From Dankookia rubra (GTDB taxonomy: Bacteria > Pseudomonadota > Alphaproteobacteria > Acetobacterales > Acetobacteraceae): a stretch of 64,000 bases of DNA. The stretch spans positions 218,548-282,547 of the forward strand of contig NZ_SMSJ01000004.1 in NCBI RefSeq assembly GCF_004355005.1. Direction: 5' to 3'. A program made the position numbers and the translations under genes. This document shows positions 16,699-25,400 of this stretch, one piece after another. Positions within the stretch are counted from its first letter, which is position 1, and each line of letters begins with the position of its first letter. The notes beneath the pieces were generated by a model. It searched no databases. It saw only the letters and a program-made list of their open reading frames with translations, and was not told the DNA's origin.

Positions 16699-18267
16699 CT
16701 AGACCTCGCCGCGCGCCATGCGACCGGCAATGTGCTCCGCTTGGCGGATCGCCAGCGCCACGATCGTCAGCGTCGGGTTGCAGGCGGCCCCGGACGTGAA
16801 CTGGCTGCCGTCCGAAACATAGAGGTTGGGCAGGTCATGCGCCTTGCCCCACTTGTCCACCACGCCGTCCCTCGCGTTCGCGCTCATGCGGTTGGTGCCG
16901 AGGTTGTGGGTGCTGGGGTAAGGCGTGGTCTCGAAGGTGCGGGTGGCGCCCACGGCTTCGTACAGCGCGCGACCCTGCTGATAGGCATGGTCGCGCATCG
17001 CCAAATCGTTCCTGTGGTCGTCGAAGTGCACGGAGGCGACCGGCATCCCGTTCCTGTCCTTCACCTTGGAATCCAGGGTGATTCGGTTGCGCTCCTGCGG
17101 CAGGTCCTCGCCGACGATCCAGAGGCCCGCCATCCGGTCATAAGCATCCATCGCCGAGGTAAAGCCGCGGCCCCAGGCGCCGGGTTCCAGGAACGCCGCC
17201 ATGAACGGCACGCCGAGCGACAGCGTCTCCAGTTCGTACCCACCGGCGAAGCCGCGCTTCGGGTCGTGCCGCGATTCGTCGCGGATGATGCCGGCCATCG
17301 TCGTGCCGCGATACATGTGCACCGGTCGGTCGAAGACCGCGTAGACGCTGCCGGTGGTGTGCCGCATGTAGTTGCGCCCAACCTGGCCGGAGGAATTGGC
17401 CATGCCGTCGGGGAATTTGGCCGAGGCGCTGTTCAGCAGCAGGCGGGGACTCTCGATGCTGTTGCCGGCGACCGAGACGACGCGGGCGCGCTGGCGCTGC
17501 TGCCGCCCCTCTGCATCGGCATAGACCACGCCGGTCGCCCGGCCCGCGGCGTCGTGCTCGATGCGGATCGCCATGCTGTTCGGCCGCACCTCGAGCCGCC
17601 CGGTCTCCTCGCCGGCCGGGATCTCGGTGTAGAGCGTGCTCCACTTCGCCCCCATCTTGCAGCCCTGGAAGCAGAAGCCGAGCTGGTGGCAGGAGGCGCG
17701 GTCGGCCCGGGGCTCCGAGTTGATCGCCATGTTGCCGGTGTGGAATTCCTTGTAGCCGAGCTTCTTCGCCCCGGCCGCCAGCACCTTGTAGTTGTTGTTG
17801 CCAGGCAGGCGCGGGATGCCGTTCGTCCCGGTCACGCCCATCTTGTCCTCGGCCCGGGCGTAGTAGGGCTCGAGCTCGGCCAGGGTGATCGGCCAGTCCG
17901 CGAGGTTGGCGCCCTCGATCGCGCCGTAATGGGTGCGCGTCCTGAACTCGTGCTCGGCGAAGCGCAGCGAGGCGCCGGCCCAATGCGTGGTGCTGCCGCC
18001 GACCGCCTTGACGATCCAGGCCGGCAGGTTGGGGAAGTCCTTCGCCACGCGCCAGGACCCGCCCGTCGTGCGGGTGTCGGACCAGGCGAGCTGGGTGAAG
18101 CTGGCCCATTCGTCGTTGACGAAATCGGCGATTTCATGCCGGCCGCCGGCCTCCAGCACCACCACCTTGGCGCCGCGCTGCGCGAGCTCGTTGCCGAGCG
18201 TGCCGCCGCCCGCGCCGGAGCCGATGATGACGACGACGCTGTCGTCGTTCAGGTCGAATGTCGTCAT
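16699..18267 (-). CDS. GMC family FAD-dependent oxidoreductase (gluconate/2-keto-sugar dehydrogenase-like large subunit)
   Basis: This 522-residue flavoprotein has the N-terminal dinucleotide-binding motif GSGAGGGTLGNELAQRG followed by VVLEAGG. The C-terminal GMC block contains NLGTNRMS, the FAD-contacting SDGSQF and the active-site asparagine in ACNPTLTI. It resembles the catalytic subunit of membrane-bound gluconate 2-dehydrogenase-type enzymes. The small Tat-exported subunit is encoded two bases upstream, so the pair is probably exported together and oxidises a sugar acid or alcohol in the periplasm. The usual cytochrome c subunit gene is missing here. The substrate is not known. Confidence 0.93.
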   Translation of the reverse strand: MTTFDLNDDSVVVIIGSGAGGGTLGNELAQRGAKVVVLEAGGRHEIADFVNDEWASFTQLAWSDTRTTGGSWRVAKDFPNLPAWIVKAVGGSTTHWAGASLRFAEHEFRTRTHYGAIEGANLADWPITLAELEPYYARAEDKMGVTGTNGIPRLPGNNNYKVLAAGAKKLGYKEFHTGNMAINSEPRADRASCHQLGFCFQGCKMGAKWSTLYTEIPAGEETGRLEVRPNSMAIRIEHDAAGRATGVVYADAEGRQQRQRARVVSVAGNSIESPRLLLNSASAKFPDGMANSSGQVGRNYMRHTTGSVYAVFDRPVHMYRGTTMAGIIRDESRHDPKRGFAGGYELETLSLGVPFMAAFLEPGAWGRGFTSAMDAYDRMAGLWIVGEDLPQERNRITLDSKVKDRNGMPVASVHFDDHRNDLAMRDHAYQQGRALYEAVGATRTFETTPYPSTHNLGTNRMSANARDGVVDKWGKAHDLPNLYVSDGSQFTSGAACNPTLTIVALAIRQAEHIAGRMARGEV

Positions 18268-18269
18268 GG

Positions 18270-18821
18270 TCAGGCCTCCGGCAGCCAGTCGATGTCGTCG
18301 AATCCGCGACGGATGTAGCCGCCGTGCTCGTAGCTCGAGCCCTCGTAGCCGAGCTTCGGCCAGACCTCCTTCTGGTTGTAGAGCGAGACGACGAGGTCGC
18401 CGCGGAGCTTCTGGAAGAAGGCCGATTTCTCGACCGCCTGCAGCACCTGCACGCGCTGCTCCTCGGAGCCCACGCGGATGTAGTCGCGGCCGAAGCGCTT
18501 CTTCGCCTCGGCATCCAGCTGCGCCGCGCCTTCCTCGAGCAGCGACTTCAGCGCAGCATCCTTCGCCGCTTGGTCGTCATAGGGCAGCACCGCCGCGATG
18601 TAGTAGCGGTCGGCCAGCTGGTCATGCGGGTAGATGTCGCGCGCGGCGCGGGCCAGCACGGTCATGGTGTTCGGCTTCACCGCCTTCAGGTCCGCGGCCC
18701 AGGCGGCATTCGGCGCGATGGTCATGCCGGCCGCCACGGCGGCAGCCGCTGCCGGGGCGGTGGCGGCGCCGCGCAGGAAGACACGGCGGCGCACCGTGGT
18801 GCGCTTGTCGACTTCCCTCAT
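18270..18821 (-). CDS. Gluconate 2-dehydrogenase subunit 3 family protein (Tat signal)
   Basis: This 183-residue small subunit starts at ATG 18821 behind GGGAGGAA. The leader has a twin-arginine motif (RRRVFLRGAA) and an alanine-rich core ending near AAWAAD, so it is folded before export and can carry the leaderless GMC subunit by hitch-hiking. The mature part has ARDIYPHD, FGRDYI and the C-terminal YNQKEVWPKLGYEG and GGY motifs of the family. It is two bases from the GMC gene and 26 bases from the glyoxalase gene upstream, suggesting one operon. Confidence 0.93.
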   Translation of the reverse strand: MREVDKRTTVRRRVFLRGAATAPAAAAAVAAGMTIAPNAAWAADLKAVKPNTMTVLARAARDIYPHDQLADRYYIAAVLPYDDQAAKDAALKSLLEEGAAQLDAEAKKRFGRDYIRVGSEEQRVQVLQAVEKSAFFQKLRGDLVVSLYNQKEVWPKLGYEGSSYEHGGYIRRGFDDIDWLPEA

Positions 18822-18847
18822 TCCTGGTTCCTCCCTTCGATCTTGTT

Positions 18848-19243
18848 CTAGTTGAAGCGGCCGAAGCGCTGCAGCACCTCGGTCTTGTAGCCGTCCGGGT
18901 CGGTGATGAAGAAGAACTTTGCCATCGGCTTGCCGCCATGCGTCATTTCGCGCATCGGGCCGCACTCGATGTCGGCGGCGGACATGCGGGCATGCTCGGC
19001 CGCGAGATCCTCGACCAGCACGGCGAAATGGCCGTAGCCGTTGCCGAGCTCGTAGGGCTCGGCCCGATCGTGGTTGATCGTCAGCTCGAGTTCGAAGGGG
19101 CCTTCGGGCGCGCGCAGGTAGACCAGGGTGAAGCTGTCGAAGGCAAGGCGGTCATGGACCTCCAGCCCCAGCGCGCGGCGGTAGAAATCAACCGAGCGTG
19201 CCTCGTCGAGCACGCGGATCATCGAGTGGATCGGCTTGGCCAT
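18848..19243 (-). CDS. VOC family protein, lactoylglutathione lyase (glyoxalase I)-like
   Basis: This 131-residue two-module vicinal-oxygen-chelate protein has H6 in KPIHSMIRV, a glutamate in FELELTINHD, a histidine in GYGHFAVLV and a glutamate in DGYKTEVLQ, matching the four metal ligands of glyoxalase I. MIRVLDEARSVDFYRRALGL is close to the GloA N-terminus. It would convert the methylglyoxal-glutathione hemithioacetal to lactoylglutathione. It is the first gene of a probable run with the Tat subunit and GMC dehydrogenase, so it may instead handle a by-product of that oxidation. Confidence 0.88.
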   Translation of the reverse strand: MAKPIHSMIRVLDEARSVDFYRRALGLEVHDRLAFDSFTLVYLRAPEGPFELELTINHDRAEPYELGNGYGHFAVLVEDLAAEHARMSAADIECGPMREMTHGGKPMAKFFFITDPDGYKTEVLQRFGRFN

Positions 19244-19324
19244 GGTGGCTCCCCGCTATGATGGGGAAAGCCTTGCCCGCGCCGCGCGGCGCGCGGGTAG
19301 TAGCGGGCTACTGCGGCGACGGAA

Positions 19325-19630
19325 TCACGCGGCTTCCGGGACCCGCGCCGCCACTTCCTCGGCATGGCGGTCCTGGTTCTCCAGCCAGTGCAGGCAGGTG
19401 ACCCGCAGCAGCGAGGCGAAATTGCCGACCTCGCCGCGGCGCTCCATCACCTCGTCATGCAGCGCCGCCAGGAAGCGGGCCACCGAGGTTCCCTCCGCCA
19501 CGGCGATCCGTTCCAGGACCCGCCAGAAGGCCGCTTCCAGGCGGATGCTGGTACAGTGGCCGTGCAGGCGGACCGCGCGGCTCTCGCCGGCATAGGTCGC
19601 CGGGTCCTGCGAGACGAAGATGTTGCACAT
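19325..19630 (-). CDS. Ribbon-helix-helix domain protein (RHH_4 type)
   Basis: This 101-residue protein starts at ATG 19630, which has GGAGG nine bases upstream; ATG 19636 is only three bases from that site. The core SRAVRLHGHCTSIRLEAAFWRVLERIA carries a beta-strand followed by two helices with VARFLAAL, the signature of the alphaproteobacterial RHH_4 family found with aryl-sulfate sulfotransferase annotation. Its small size and the RHH fold suggest a DNA-binding regulator. No target can be named. Confidence 0.8.
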   Translation of the reverse strand: MCNIFVSQDPATYAGESRAVRLHGHCTSIRLEAAFWRVLERIAVAEGTSVARFLAALHDEVMERRGEVGNFASLLRVTCLHWLENQDRHAEEVAARVPEAA

Positions 19631-19681
19631 GCACATTATCCTCCCGGCCCGGGGGAAGCCCCCCGGGTCGATGTCGGATGG

Positions 19682-20473
19682 CTAGCCTGCCGGCTGTAAC
19701 CCACGCAAGAACTTCGCGCGCGCCGCGGCGCCCGCCATCAGGAAGGACTGGTCGTTGCCGGACAGCAGGAACCGCGCGCCGAGGCCGATATAGGCCGAGG
19801 CGTGCACCTCGTCGTAGACCCCGCCCATGCCGAGCGTCTTGCCGTGCGCCTTGCAGGCCTTCGCCACGGCCTCATAGGCCGCCTTCACCCGCGGATGGCC
19901 GATCTGACCGCTGATGCCCATGCTGGCCGTCAGATCGCTGGTGCCGATCATCAACGCGTCGATCCCCGGCACGGCAGCGATGCTGTCGGCCGCCTCCACC
20001 GCTTCCGGCGTTTCGATCATGACGCAGACCAGGATCGCCTCGTTCAGCTCGGCCTGCGCCTCGGCGTTCGAGGGCGGCAGCATGTTGTAGGCGAAGGGCG
20101 GGCCGCCCCAGCTGCGGGTGCCGACCGGCGGGAAGCGATAGGCGGCCGCCACGGCCTTGGCCTCCTCGGCGGTGTCGACATGCGGCACCACGACGCCCAT
20201 CGCGCCGTTGTCGAGCGCGCGGGTGCCCTCGAACAGCGCGTCCTTGCAGCAGCGCACCACCGGCGTGACGCCCTGGTTCAGCGCGGCGATGGCGATCTGC
20301 GTCGCCTCTTGCACCGACATCGCGCCGTGCTCCATGTCGATGAAAAGCCAGTCGAAGCCGGCCGCGGCGGCGATCATGCCGGTGCCGCTGGTGCGCAGGT
20401 GGTGCACGCCGAAGCCGAGCGCGAGCTCGTCCTTCGCCAGGCGCTGCTTCAGGCGGTTGGGCGGGAGTGGCAT
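19682..20473 (-). CDS. HpcH/HpaI-family class II aldolase
   Basis: This 263-residue member of the HpaI/citrate-lyase-beta TIM-barrel family starts at ATG 20473 behind GGGGAAA. The family markers are FIDMEHGAMS, PVVRCCKD, GVVVPHVDTAEEA, RSWGGPPFAYN and the metal-ligand segment CVMIETPEAVE with IGTSDLTASMG. These enzymes reversibly cleave 2-keto-3-hydroxy acids into pyruvate and an aldehyde. The gene stands between the RHH gene and a TPR gene, all on the same strand, without catabolic partners, so the physiological substrate is open. Confidence 0.9.
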   Translation of the reverse strand: MPLPPNRLKQRLAKDELALGFGVHHLRTSGTGMIAAAAGFDWLFIDMEHGAMSVQEATQIAIAALNQGVTPVVRCCKDALFEGTRALDNGAMGVVVPHVDTAEEAKAVAAAYRFPPVGTRSWGGPPFAYNMLPPSNAEAQAELNEAILVCVMIETPEAVEAADSIAAVPGIDALMIGTSDLTASMGISGQIGHPRVKAAYEAVAKACKAHGKTLGMGGVYDEVHASAYIGLGARFLLSGNDQSFLMAGAAARAKFLRGLQPAG

Positions 20474-20547
20474 TGGCGTTTCCCCGTTTGCTTGGACGGG
20501 GGGCAGCGCACCATGCACGCTCCCGCGGGTCAATCCGGCGAAGCCGG

Positions 20548-22383
20548 CTAGAGCCGCTCGACCGCCGGCGGCTGCGCGCCGAACCAGCTCCTCCGCAGCA
20601 TCGCCCGGGCGATGGCGGCGCCCTCGGCATCGCCGCGCATCTCGGCCGCCTGCAGCAGCCCCGCCGCCGCCCAGGCATTGTTCGGCACCCGCTTCAGCGC
20701 GGCGCGGAAGGCCGCCTCCGCCTCGGCCGGCTTGCCCTGCGCCAGCAGCGCGGCACCGAGCGACTGGTGCACCGGGTAGTACCAGAAGGGCGGCTCCATG
20801 TAGGGCAGCGTGTCCTGGACGGCGGCGGCCTCGGCGAAGAGCGTCGCCGCCGTGGCCTGGTCACCGGCCGCCTGGGCGATGCGGGCATTGACCACGCGCA
20901 TGGCGATGCCGAGCACGTCCGGCGCCGGGACGCCCTGCGCCGGCAGCGCCTGGATGGCGGGCAGCGCCGCCAGCTCGCCAATCGCCGCCGCCTCGCCGCG
21001 CGCCTCGCCGGCGCGGCCTGACTGGGCAAACGCCACGCCCCTGGCGTAGTGCCAATGCGCGCGGATATAGGGGAATTCCTCGGCCGGTGGCGGCAGCGCC
21101 AGGATCGTCTCCGGCGCGCTGAACCTGGCATGCGCGACGAAGGGGGCCGAGACCACCGGCTGGGTCAGGCCGGGGAAGGCGCGCTTGGCGTCGTCCGAGA
21201 CGATCGCCGCCAGCCGCGTCGCCGCCTCCACCGCGCGCGGCCCGTCGCCGCCCATCATGGACGACACCATGACGAAGTGGACGTTGTGCGCGAAATAGCC
21301 CTGGGCATAGAGCGCGCTCGCCCCGCCGCGGGCGATCTGCGCCTCGTCCGCCGCCACGGCGCCGAGATTGGCCTCGAGGCTGTCACGCCACTGTCCCAGC
21401 CGGTACCAGATATGCGCGGGCATGTGCACGATGTGCCCCGCTCCCGGCATCAACGCCGCGAGGCGTGCCGCATGCGGCGCCGCCCGCTCCGGATGGTCAG
21501 AGGCCTCAACCGTGTGGATGTAGAGGTGGATGGCACCGGGATGCAGCGGGTTGGCGGCGATGGCCGAGGGGCGCGTGCCGAGCACGCCTTCCAGCAGCGT
21601 CAGGGTCTCCGCCGTCGCGCCCTTCGGCTTGCGGCCGGCATCCTCCCAATAGTCCCAGGGGCTGAGGTTCATCAGCGCATCGGCGGTCAGCATTGCGATT
21701 TCCGGGTCGGCCGGCCAGCGCGCCTGCACCTTGCGCATCGCATCGGCGAAGGCCTGGTCGAGCAGCTTGCGCTCCGTCTTCGGGTCGGCCGCGTAGCGCT
21801 GCGACAGCGCCTCTATCAGCGCCGCGCGCAGGTCGCCTGCATGCGGCGCCAACTGGCGCGCACGTTCCAGCGCGGCGAAGGCGCGGCGGCCGGCATCCTC
21901 CTCCATGATGAAGTTGATGTGCGGGCCGAGCACCCAGGCTTCGCCCCAAAGGCACATGGCGCAATCGGGGTCGGCGGCCTGGGCCATGCGGAAGGCACGC
22001 GCGGCCTCGGCATGGTTGAAGCCCCAGGCGTAGCGATAGCCCTGGTCGAACCAGGCCTGCGCCTCCGCATTCGTGGTGCCGGCCGGCCAGGTCAGGGTGC
22101 CGAGCCCGGGGTTCGGCACCGGCGGCGCGTCGCTGGTCGGTGCCGCGGCGCCGCGCGGCAGGTCGGGGACGTGGCCGCCGAGCTCGGTGCGGCGCGGCAG
22201 CGCGGCCCGGGTGCTCTCGGCCTGGGCTAGGGCAGGATTGATGCGGAAATGGTCGTGCTGCTGCGCCCCGGGCACGGCATGGACGTCATGCTCCGCCTCT
22301 GCTCGGGCCGCCATGGGCATTGCGAGGGCGACGGTTGCGAGCAGCAGGGCGCGGCAGGGGCTGAGATGCGGCTTCGACAGCAT
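20548..22383 (-). CDS. Secreted tetratricopeptide-repeat protein
   Basis: This 611-residue protein has a signal peptide (about residues 8-28, ending AARA) and a mature part rich in helical TPR units. An NAEAQAWFDQGYRYAWGFNH block near residue 105 begins the repeat region, and further TPR-like pairs lie near the C-terminus (LGAALLAQGKPAEAEAAFRAAL). A conserved PDCAMCLWGEAWVLGPHIN segment contains a CxxC. The family is widespread but uncharacterised; a periplasmic scaffold is a guess from the fold. ATG 22383 has GGGGAGGA upstream. Confidence 0.85.
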   Translation of the reverse strand: MLSKPHLSPCRALLLATVALAMPMAARAEAEHDVHAVPGAQQHDHFRINPALAQAESTRAALPRRTELGGHVPDLPRGAAAPTSDAPPVPNPGLGTLTWPAGTTNAEAQAWFDQGYRYAWGFNHAEAARAFRMAQAADPDCAMCLWGEAWVLGPHINFIMEEDAGRRAFAALERARQLAPHAGDLRAALIEALSQRYAADPKTERKLLDQAFADAMRKVQARWPADPEIAMLTADALMNLSPWDYWEDAGRKPKGATAETLTLLEGVLGTRPSAIAANPLHPGAIHLYIHTVEASDHPERAAPHAARLAALMPGAGHIVHMPAHIWYRLGQWRDSLEANLGAVAADEAQIARGGASALYAQGYFAHNVHFVMVSSMMGGDGPRAVEAATRLAAIVSDDAKRAFPGLTQPVVSAPFVAHARFSAPETILALPPPAEEFPYIRAHWHYARGVAFAQSGRAGEARGEAAAIGELAALPAIQALPAQGVPAPDVLGIAMRVVNARIAQAAGDQATAATLFAEAAAVQDTLPYMEPPFWYYPVHQSLGAALLAQGKPAEAEAAFRAALKRVPNNAWAAAGLLQAAEMRGDAEGAAIARAMLRRSWFGAQPPAVERL

Positions 22384-22549
22384 GATGTCCTCCCCGGCGG
22401 TGTATACGGCGAGGCTGGATGCCGCGCGCGATGCACCGCGATGCGCGGCCGCACACCTGCATCGCCAATCTCAGCAGGAGGCGGCATTCCTTGCGGCCGC
22501 GCCGGAAGCCTATCCGATCCGGGGCGACAGGCAGTGCACGGCCACGTGA

Positions 22550-24172
22550 TCAGCCGTCCGTCGCATCGTCGGTGGGCGCGCGGCGCTCCACGTAGCCCAT
22601 CAGGTTCTCCAGGCGATCCGCCTCGCTTGCCGGCTTGTCGGTGCGGATGCGGGCGATGCGCGGGAAGCGCAGCGCGACGCCCGACTTGTGCCGGGTGGAG
22701 AGCTGCGCGGCGTCGAAGATCACCTCCAGTACCAGCGCCTTCTCCACCTCCCGCACCGGGCCGAAGCGCCCCGTGGTGTGGTTGCGGATCCACTTGTCGA
22801 GCCAGCCGAGCTCCTCGTCCGTATAGCCGGAATAGGCCTTGCCCACCGGCACCAGCTCCTCGCCCCCTGCCCCATCGGGCCGCCACAGGCCAAAGGTGTA
22901 GTCGCTGTAGAAGCTACTGCGCTTGCCGTGCCCGCGCTGCGCGTACATCAGCACCGCGTCGATGCTCAGCGGGTCGCGCTTCCACTTCCACCACAGCCCC
23001 TTCTGCCGTCCGGCGACATAGGGGCTGTCGGCGCGCTTCAGCATCAGCCCCTCGATGGAAGCGGCGCGCGCGCCGTCACGCACCTCGGAAAGCTGCACGA
23101 CGGAGGCGAAGGCGATCTGCGCCGAAAGGTCCATCCGCGCCGGCGCGATGCGGGCGACCCAGTCCTCCAGCCGCGCGCGTCGGACGTCGAAGGGCAGCGG
23201 GCGCAGGTCCTCGCCGGCTTCGAACAGCAGGTCGTAGAGCCGGACGCCGACCGGATAATCGGCCTGCATCCTCGCCGTCACCCCCTTGCGGTTCAGCCGC
23301 TGCTGCAGGTCGGCGAAGGGCGCCACGGCCCCGTCGCGGATCACCAGCAGCTCGCCGTCCAGCACGGCGTGGAAGTTCATCGCCGCGATGATCTCGGGGA
23401 AGGCGCCGGAGACATCCTCGCCGCCGCGCGACCATAGCCGGCGCCCACCCGGCCCGGCGGTGAGCTGGACGCGTATGCCGTCCCATTTCCACTCGGCGCG
23501 CCATTCCGCCGGCCTCAGCGCCGCGACGTCGGCGTCCTCCAGCGGATGCGCCAGCATCAGCGGGCGGAAGACCGGTGCCTCCTGCGGGTCGGGCTTTTCC
23601 GCCGCGCCCTCCAGCCAGCGGAACAGCGGCAGGTAGGGCGGGGCGACGCCATGCCAGACCTCCTCGATCTCCTCCACGGGCTGGCCGGACCATTCGGCGA
23701 GCGCGACGCGCGCCAGCCGGCCGGAGACGCCGACGCGCAGGCCGCCGGTGACCAGCTTGATCAGCGCCAGCCGGCCGCTCGAATCCAGCGTGTCGAGCCA
23801 GCCCGCGATCAGCAAAGGCAGCTCGGCCTTCGGCGTCAGCTCCAGTGCCTCCACCACCTCGGACAAGGCCGGCGGCGGAGCGTTGACGCCTTCGCGCTGC
23901 GGCCAGATCAGCGCCACCGTCTCGGCGAAGTCGCCGACATAGTCATGCGAAAGCGCCAGCAGCACCGGATCGGTCCGCGCCGCCACCAGGTCGCGGATCA
24001 GCGCCGGCTTCGCGGCGGTGAAGACCAGCTCCTCCGTCAGCGCCGCCAGCCCGACCCCACGGTCGGGGTCGGGCTGCGTCGCGAACCAGTCGCGCAGCAG
24101 CGCCAGCTTGGCGTTGCGGCCCGGGGTGAAGACCAGCCGCTCCAGCAGCGCGGCGAAGGCGGGGACACTCAC
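22550..24172 (-). CDS. Ligase-associated (cisplatin damage response) ATP-dependent DNA ligase
   Basis: This 540-residue ATP-dependent ligase has an N-terminal DNA-binding domain, adenylation domain and OB fold. The nucleotidyl lysine is K229 in EWKWDGIRV. LDGELLV, SIEGLMLKR and the WWKWKRDP motif follow in order. GTG 24172 overlaps the stop of the exonuclease gene (GTGA), so translation is coupled; the longer open frame upstream overlaps the exonuclease and has no similarity. In alphaproteobacteria this ligase is encoded with an MBL exonuclease, a DEXH helicase and PdeM, and loss of the set sensitises cells to DNA damage. All four are present here. Confidence 0.94.
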   Translation of the reverse strand: MSVPAFAALLERLVFTPGRNAKLALLRDWFATQPDPDRGVGLAALTEELVFTAAKPALIRDLVAARTDPVLLALSHDYVGDFAETVALIWPQREGVNAPPPALSEVVEALELTPKAELPLLIAGWLDTLDSSGRLALIKLVTGGLRVGVSGRLARVALAEWSGQPVEEIEEVWHGVAPPYLPLFRWLEGAAEKPDPQEAPVFRPLMLAHPLEDADVAALRPAEWRAEWKWDGIRVQLTAGPGGRRLWSRGGEDVSGAFPEIIAAMNFHAVLDGELLVIRDGAVAPFADLQQRLNRKGVTARMQADYPVGVRLYDLLFEAGEDLRPLPFDVRRARLEDWVARIAPARMDLSAQIAFASVVQLSEVRDGARAASIEGLMLKRADSPYVAGRQKGLWWKWKRDPLSIDAVLMYAQRGHGKRSSFYSDYTFGLWRPDGAGGEELVPVGKAYSGYTDEELGWLDKWIRNHTTGRFGPVREVEKALVLEVIFDAAQLSTRHKSGVALRFPRIARIRTDKPASEADRLENLMGYVERRAPTDDATDG

Positions 24173-25209
24173 GCCGCGGCCTCGGGCTGCGGCGCGTCGT
24201 CCTCCTCGTCGCCCAGCCCCACTAGGTGCAGCGCCCGGCCGCGGATGCCGCGCAGCGCCATGGCATGCACCAGCGCGTCGTCGCGGCCATGCGTCACCCA
24301 GACCTCGGGCGCGCCGACCTCGTCGATCGTGCGGTTCAGGTCGTCCCAGTCGGCATGGTCGGAAATCACCAGCGGCAGCTCGACGCCGCGCGTCTTCGCC
24401 CGCTGCCGCACCCGCATCCAGCCGCTGGCCACCGCCACCACCGGCTCCGCCAACCGCCGCGCCCAACGGTCCTGCACCGCGGAAGGCGGCGCCAGCACGA
24501 TCGCCCCCTTCAGCGCCGCCTTGTTGGCGACCGTCGCCGGCGCCAGCGGGCCGAGCGGCACGCCGAGCGTTTCGTACAGTGTGCAGAGCGTCGCCAGCGC
24601 GCCATGCAGGTGGATCGGCGCCTCCCACCCCGCTTCCCGCAGCAGCCGGATTAGCCGCTGGCACTTGCCCAAGGCATAACAGCCGACGACATGCGTGCGG
24701 TCCGGGAAGAGCGCCAGGCTCTTCAGCAGCTTGGCCGTCTCCTCCTCCGGCGGCGGATGGCGGAAGACCGGCAGGGCGAAGGTTGCCTCGGTGACGAAGA
24801 CGTCGCAGTTCACCGGCTCAAAGGGCGCGCAGGTCGTGTCGCGCTGGCGCTTGTAGTCGCCGGACACCACGGCGCGGCTTCCCTGCCAGTCCAGCACCAC
24901 CTGGGCCGAGCCCAGCACATGGCCCGCCGGCACCAGGCGGATGGCGACGCCGTTCTGCACCAGGGTCTCACCCGGGCGGATCGGCTGCTGCACCGTGCCG
25001 GCCCCCGCCTCCCCCATCCGGGCGCGCATGATGGCCAGCGTTGCCGGCGTCGCCAGCACCGCTTCGTGGCCGGGGCGGGCATGGTCGGCGTGGCCATGGG
25101 TGATGACGGCGCGATCCACAGGCCGCTGCGGGTCGATGAAGAACCCGCCTGGTTCGCAGTATAGCCCCTGCGGCGTGACGCGAAGCCAGGATTCTGGATG
25201 CGGAGGCAT
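24169..25209 (-). CDS. Ligase-associated DNA damage response exonuclease (MBL/beta-CASP)
   Basis: This 346-residue metallo-beta-lactamase/beta-CASP nuclease starts at ATG 25209. The HxHxDH motif is H38-G-H40-A-D42-H43. GHVLGSAQVVLDWQG, VVSGDYKRQRD and SDHADWDDL are typical of the CPSF73-like branch. It presumably trims DNA ends for the partner ligase whose gene overlaps its stop. The frame continues open upstream to 25341 but without conserved residues. Its promoter must lie in the 191 bases shared with the divergent sensor kinase. Confidence 0.93.
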   Translation of the reverse strand: MPPHPESWLRVTPQGLYCEPGGFFIDPQRPVDRAVITHGHADHARPGHEAVLATPATLAIMRARMGEAGAGTVQQPIRPGETLVQNGVAIRLVPAGHVLGSAQVVLDWQGSRAVVSGDYKRQRDTTCAPFEPVNCDVFVTEATFALPVFRHPPPEEETAKLLKSLALFPDRTHVVGCYALGKCQRLIRLLREAGWEAPIHLHGALATLCTLYETLGVPLGPLAPATVANKAALKGAIVLAPPSAVQDRWARRLAEPVVAVASGWMRVRQRAKTRGVELPLVISDHADWDDLNRTIDEVGAPEVWVTHGRDDALVHAMALRGIRGRALHLVGLGDEEDDAPQPEAAA

Positions 25210-25400
25210 GGATAAGGCGGAATCCCCGGCTGCTTCGCCACGCGGCGTCACTGCCCGCCGCTTGGCCCGTCCCAAAATGTGACCGACCGCACGCCAGACA
25301 AGCACGATCCTCGAATTCCACGGAACCGCGCGCTGTGTCATGCGTCAGCGAGGATCGGGTACGCAACGGCGCAGGCGACGAATCGGGGAGCGTGTGCCGC

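Noticed and set aside
24173-24664. Longer ligase start giving a 704-residue protein
   Set aside because: The extra 164 codons lie inside the exonuclease gene in another frame and are low-complexity. GTG 24172 overlaps the exonuclease stop and starts the conserved domain.
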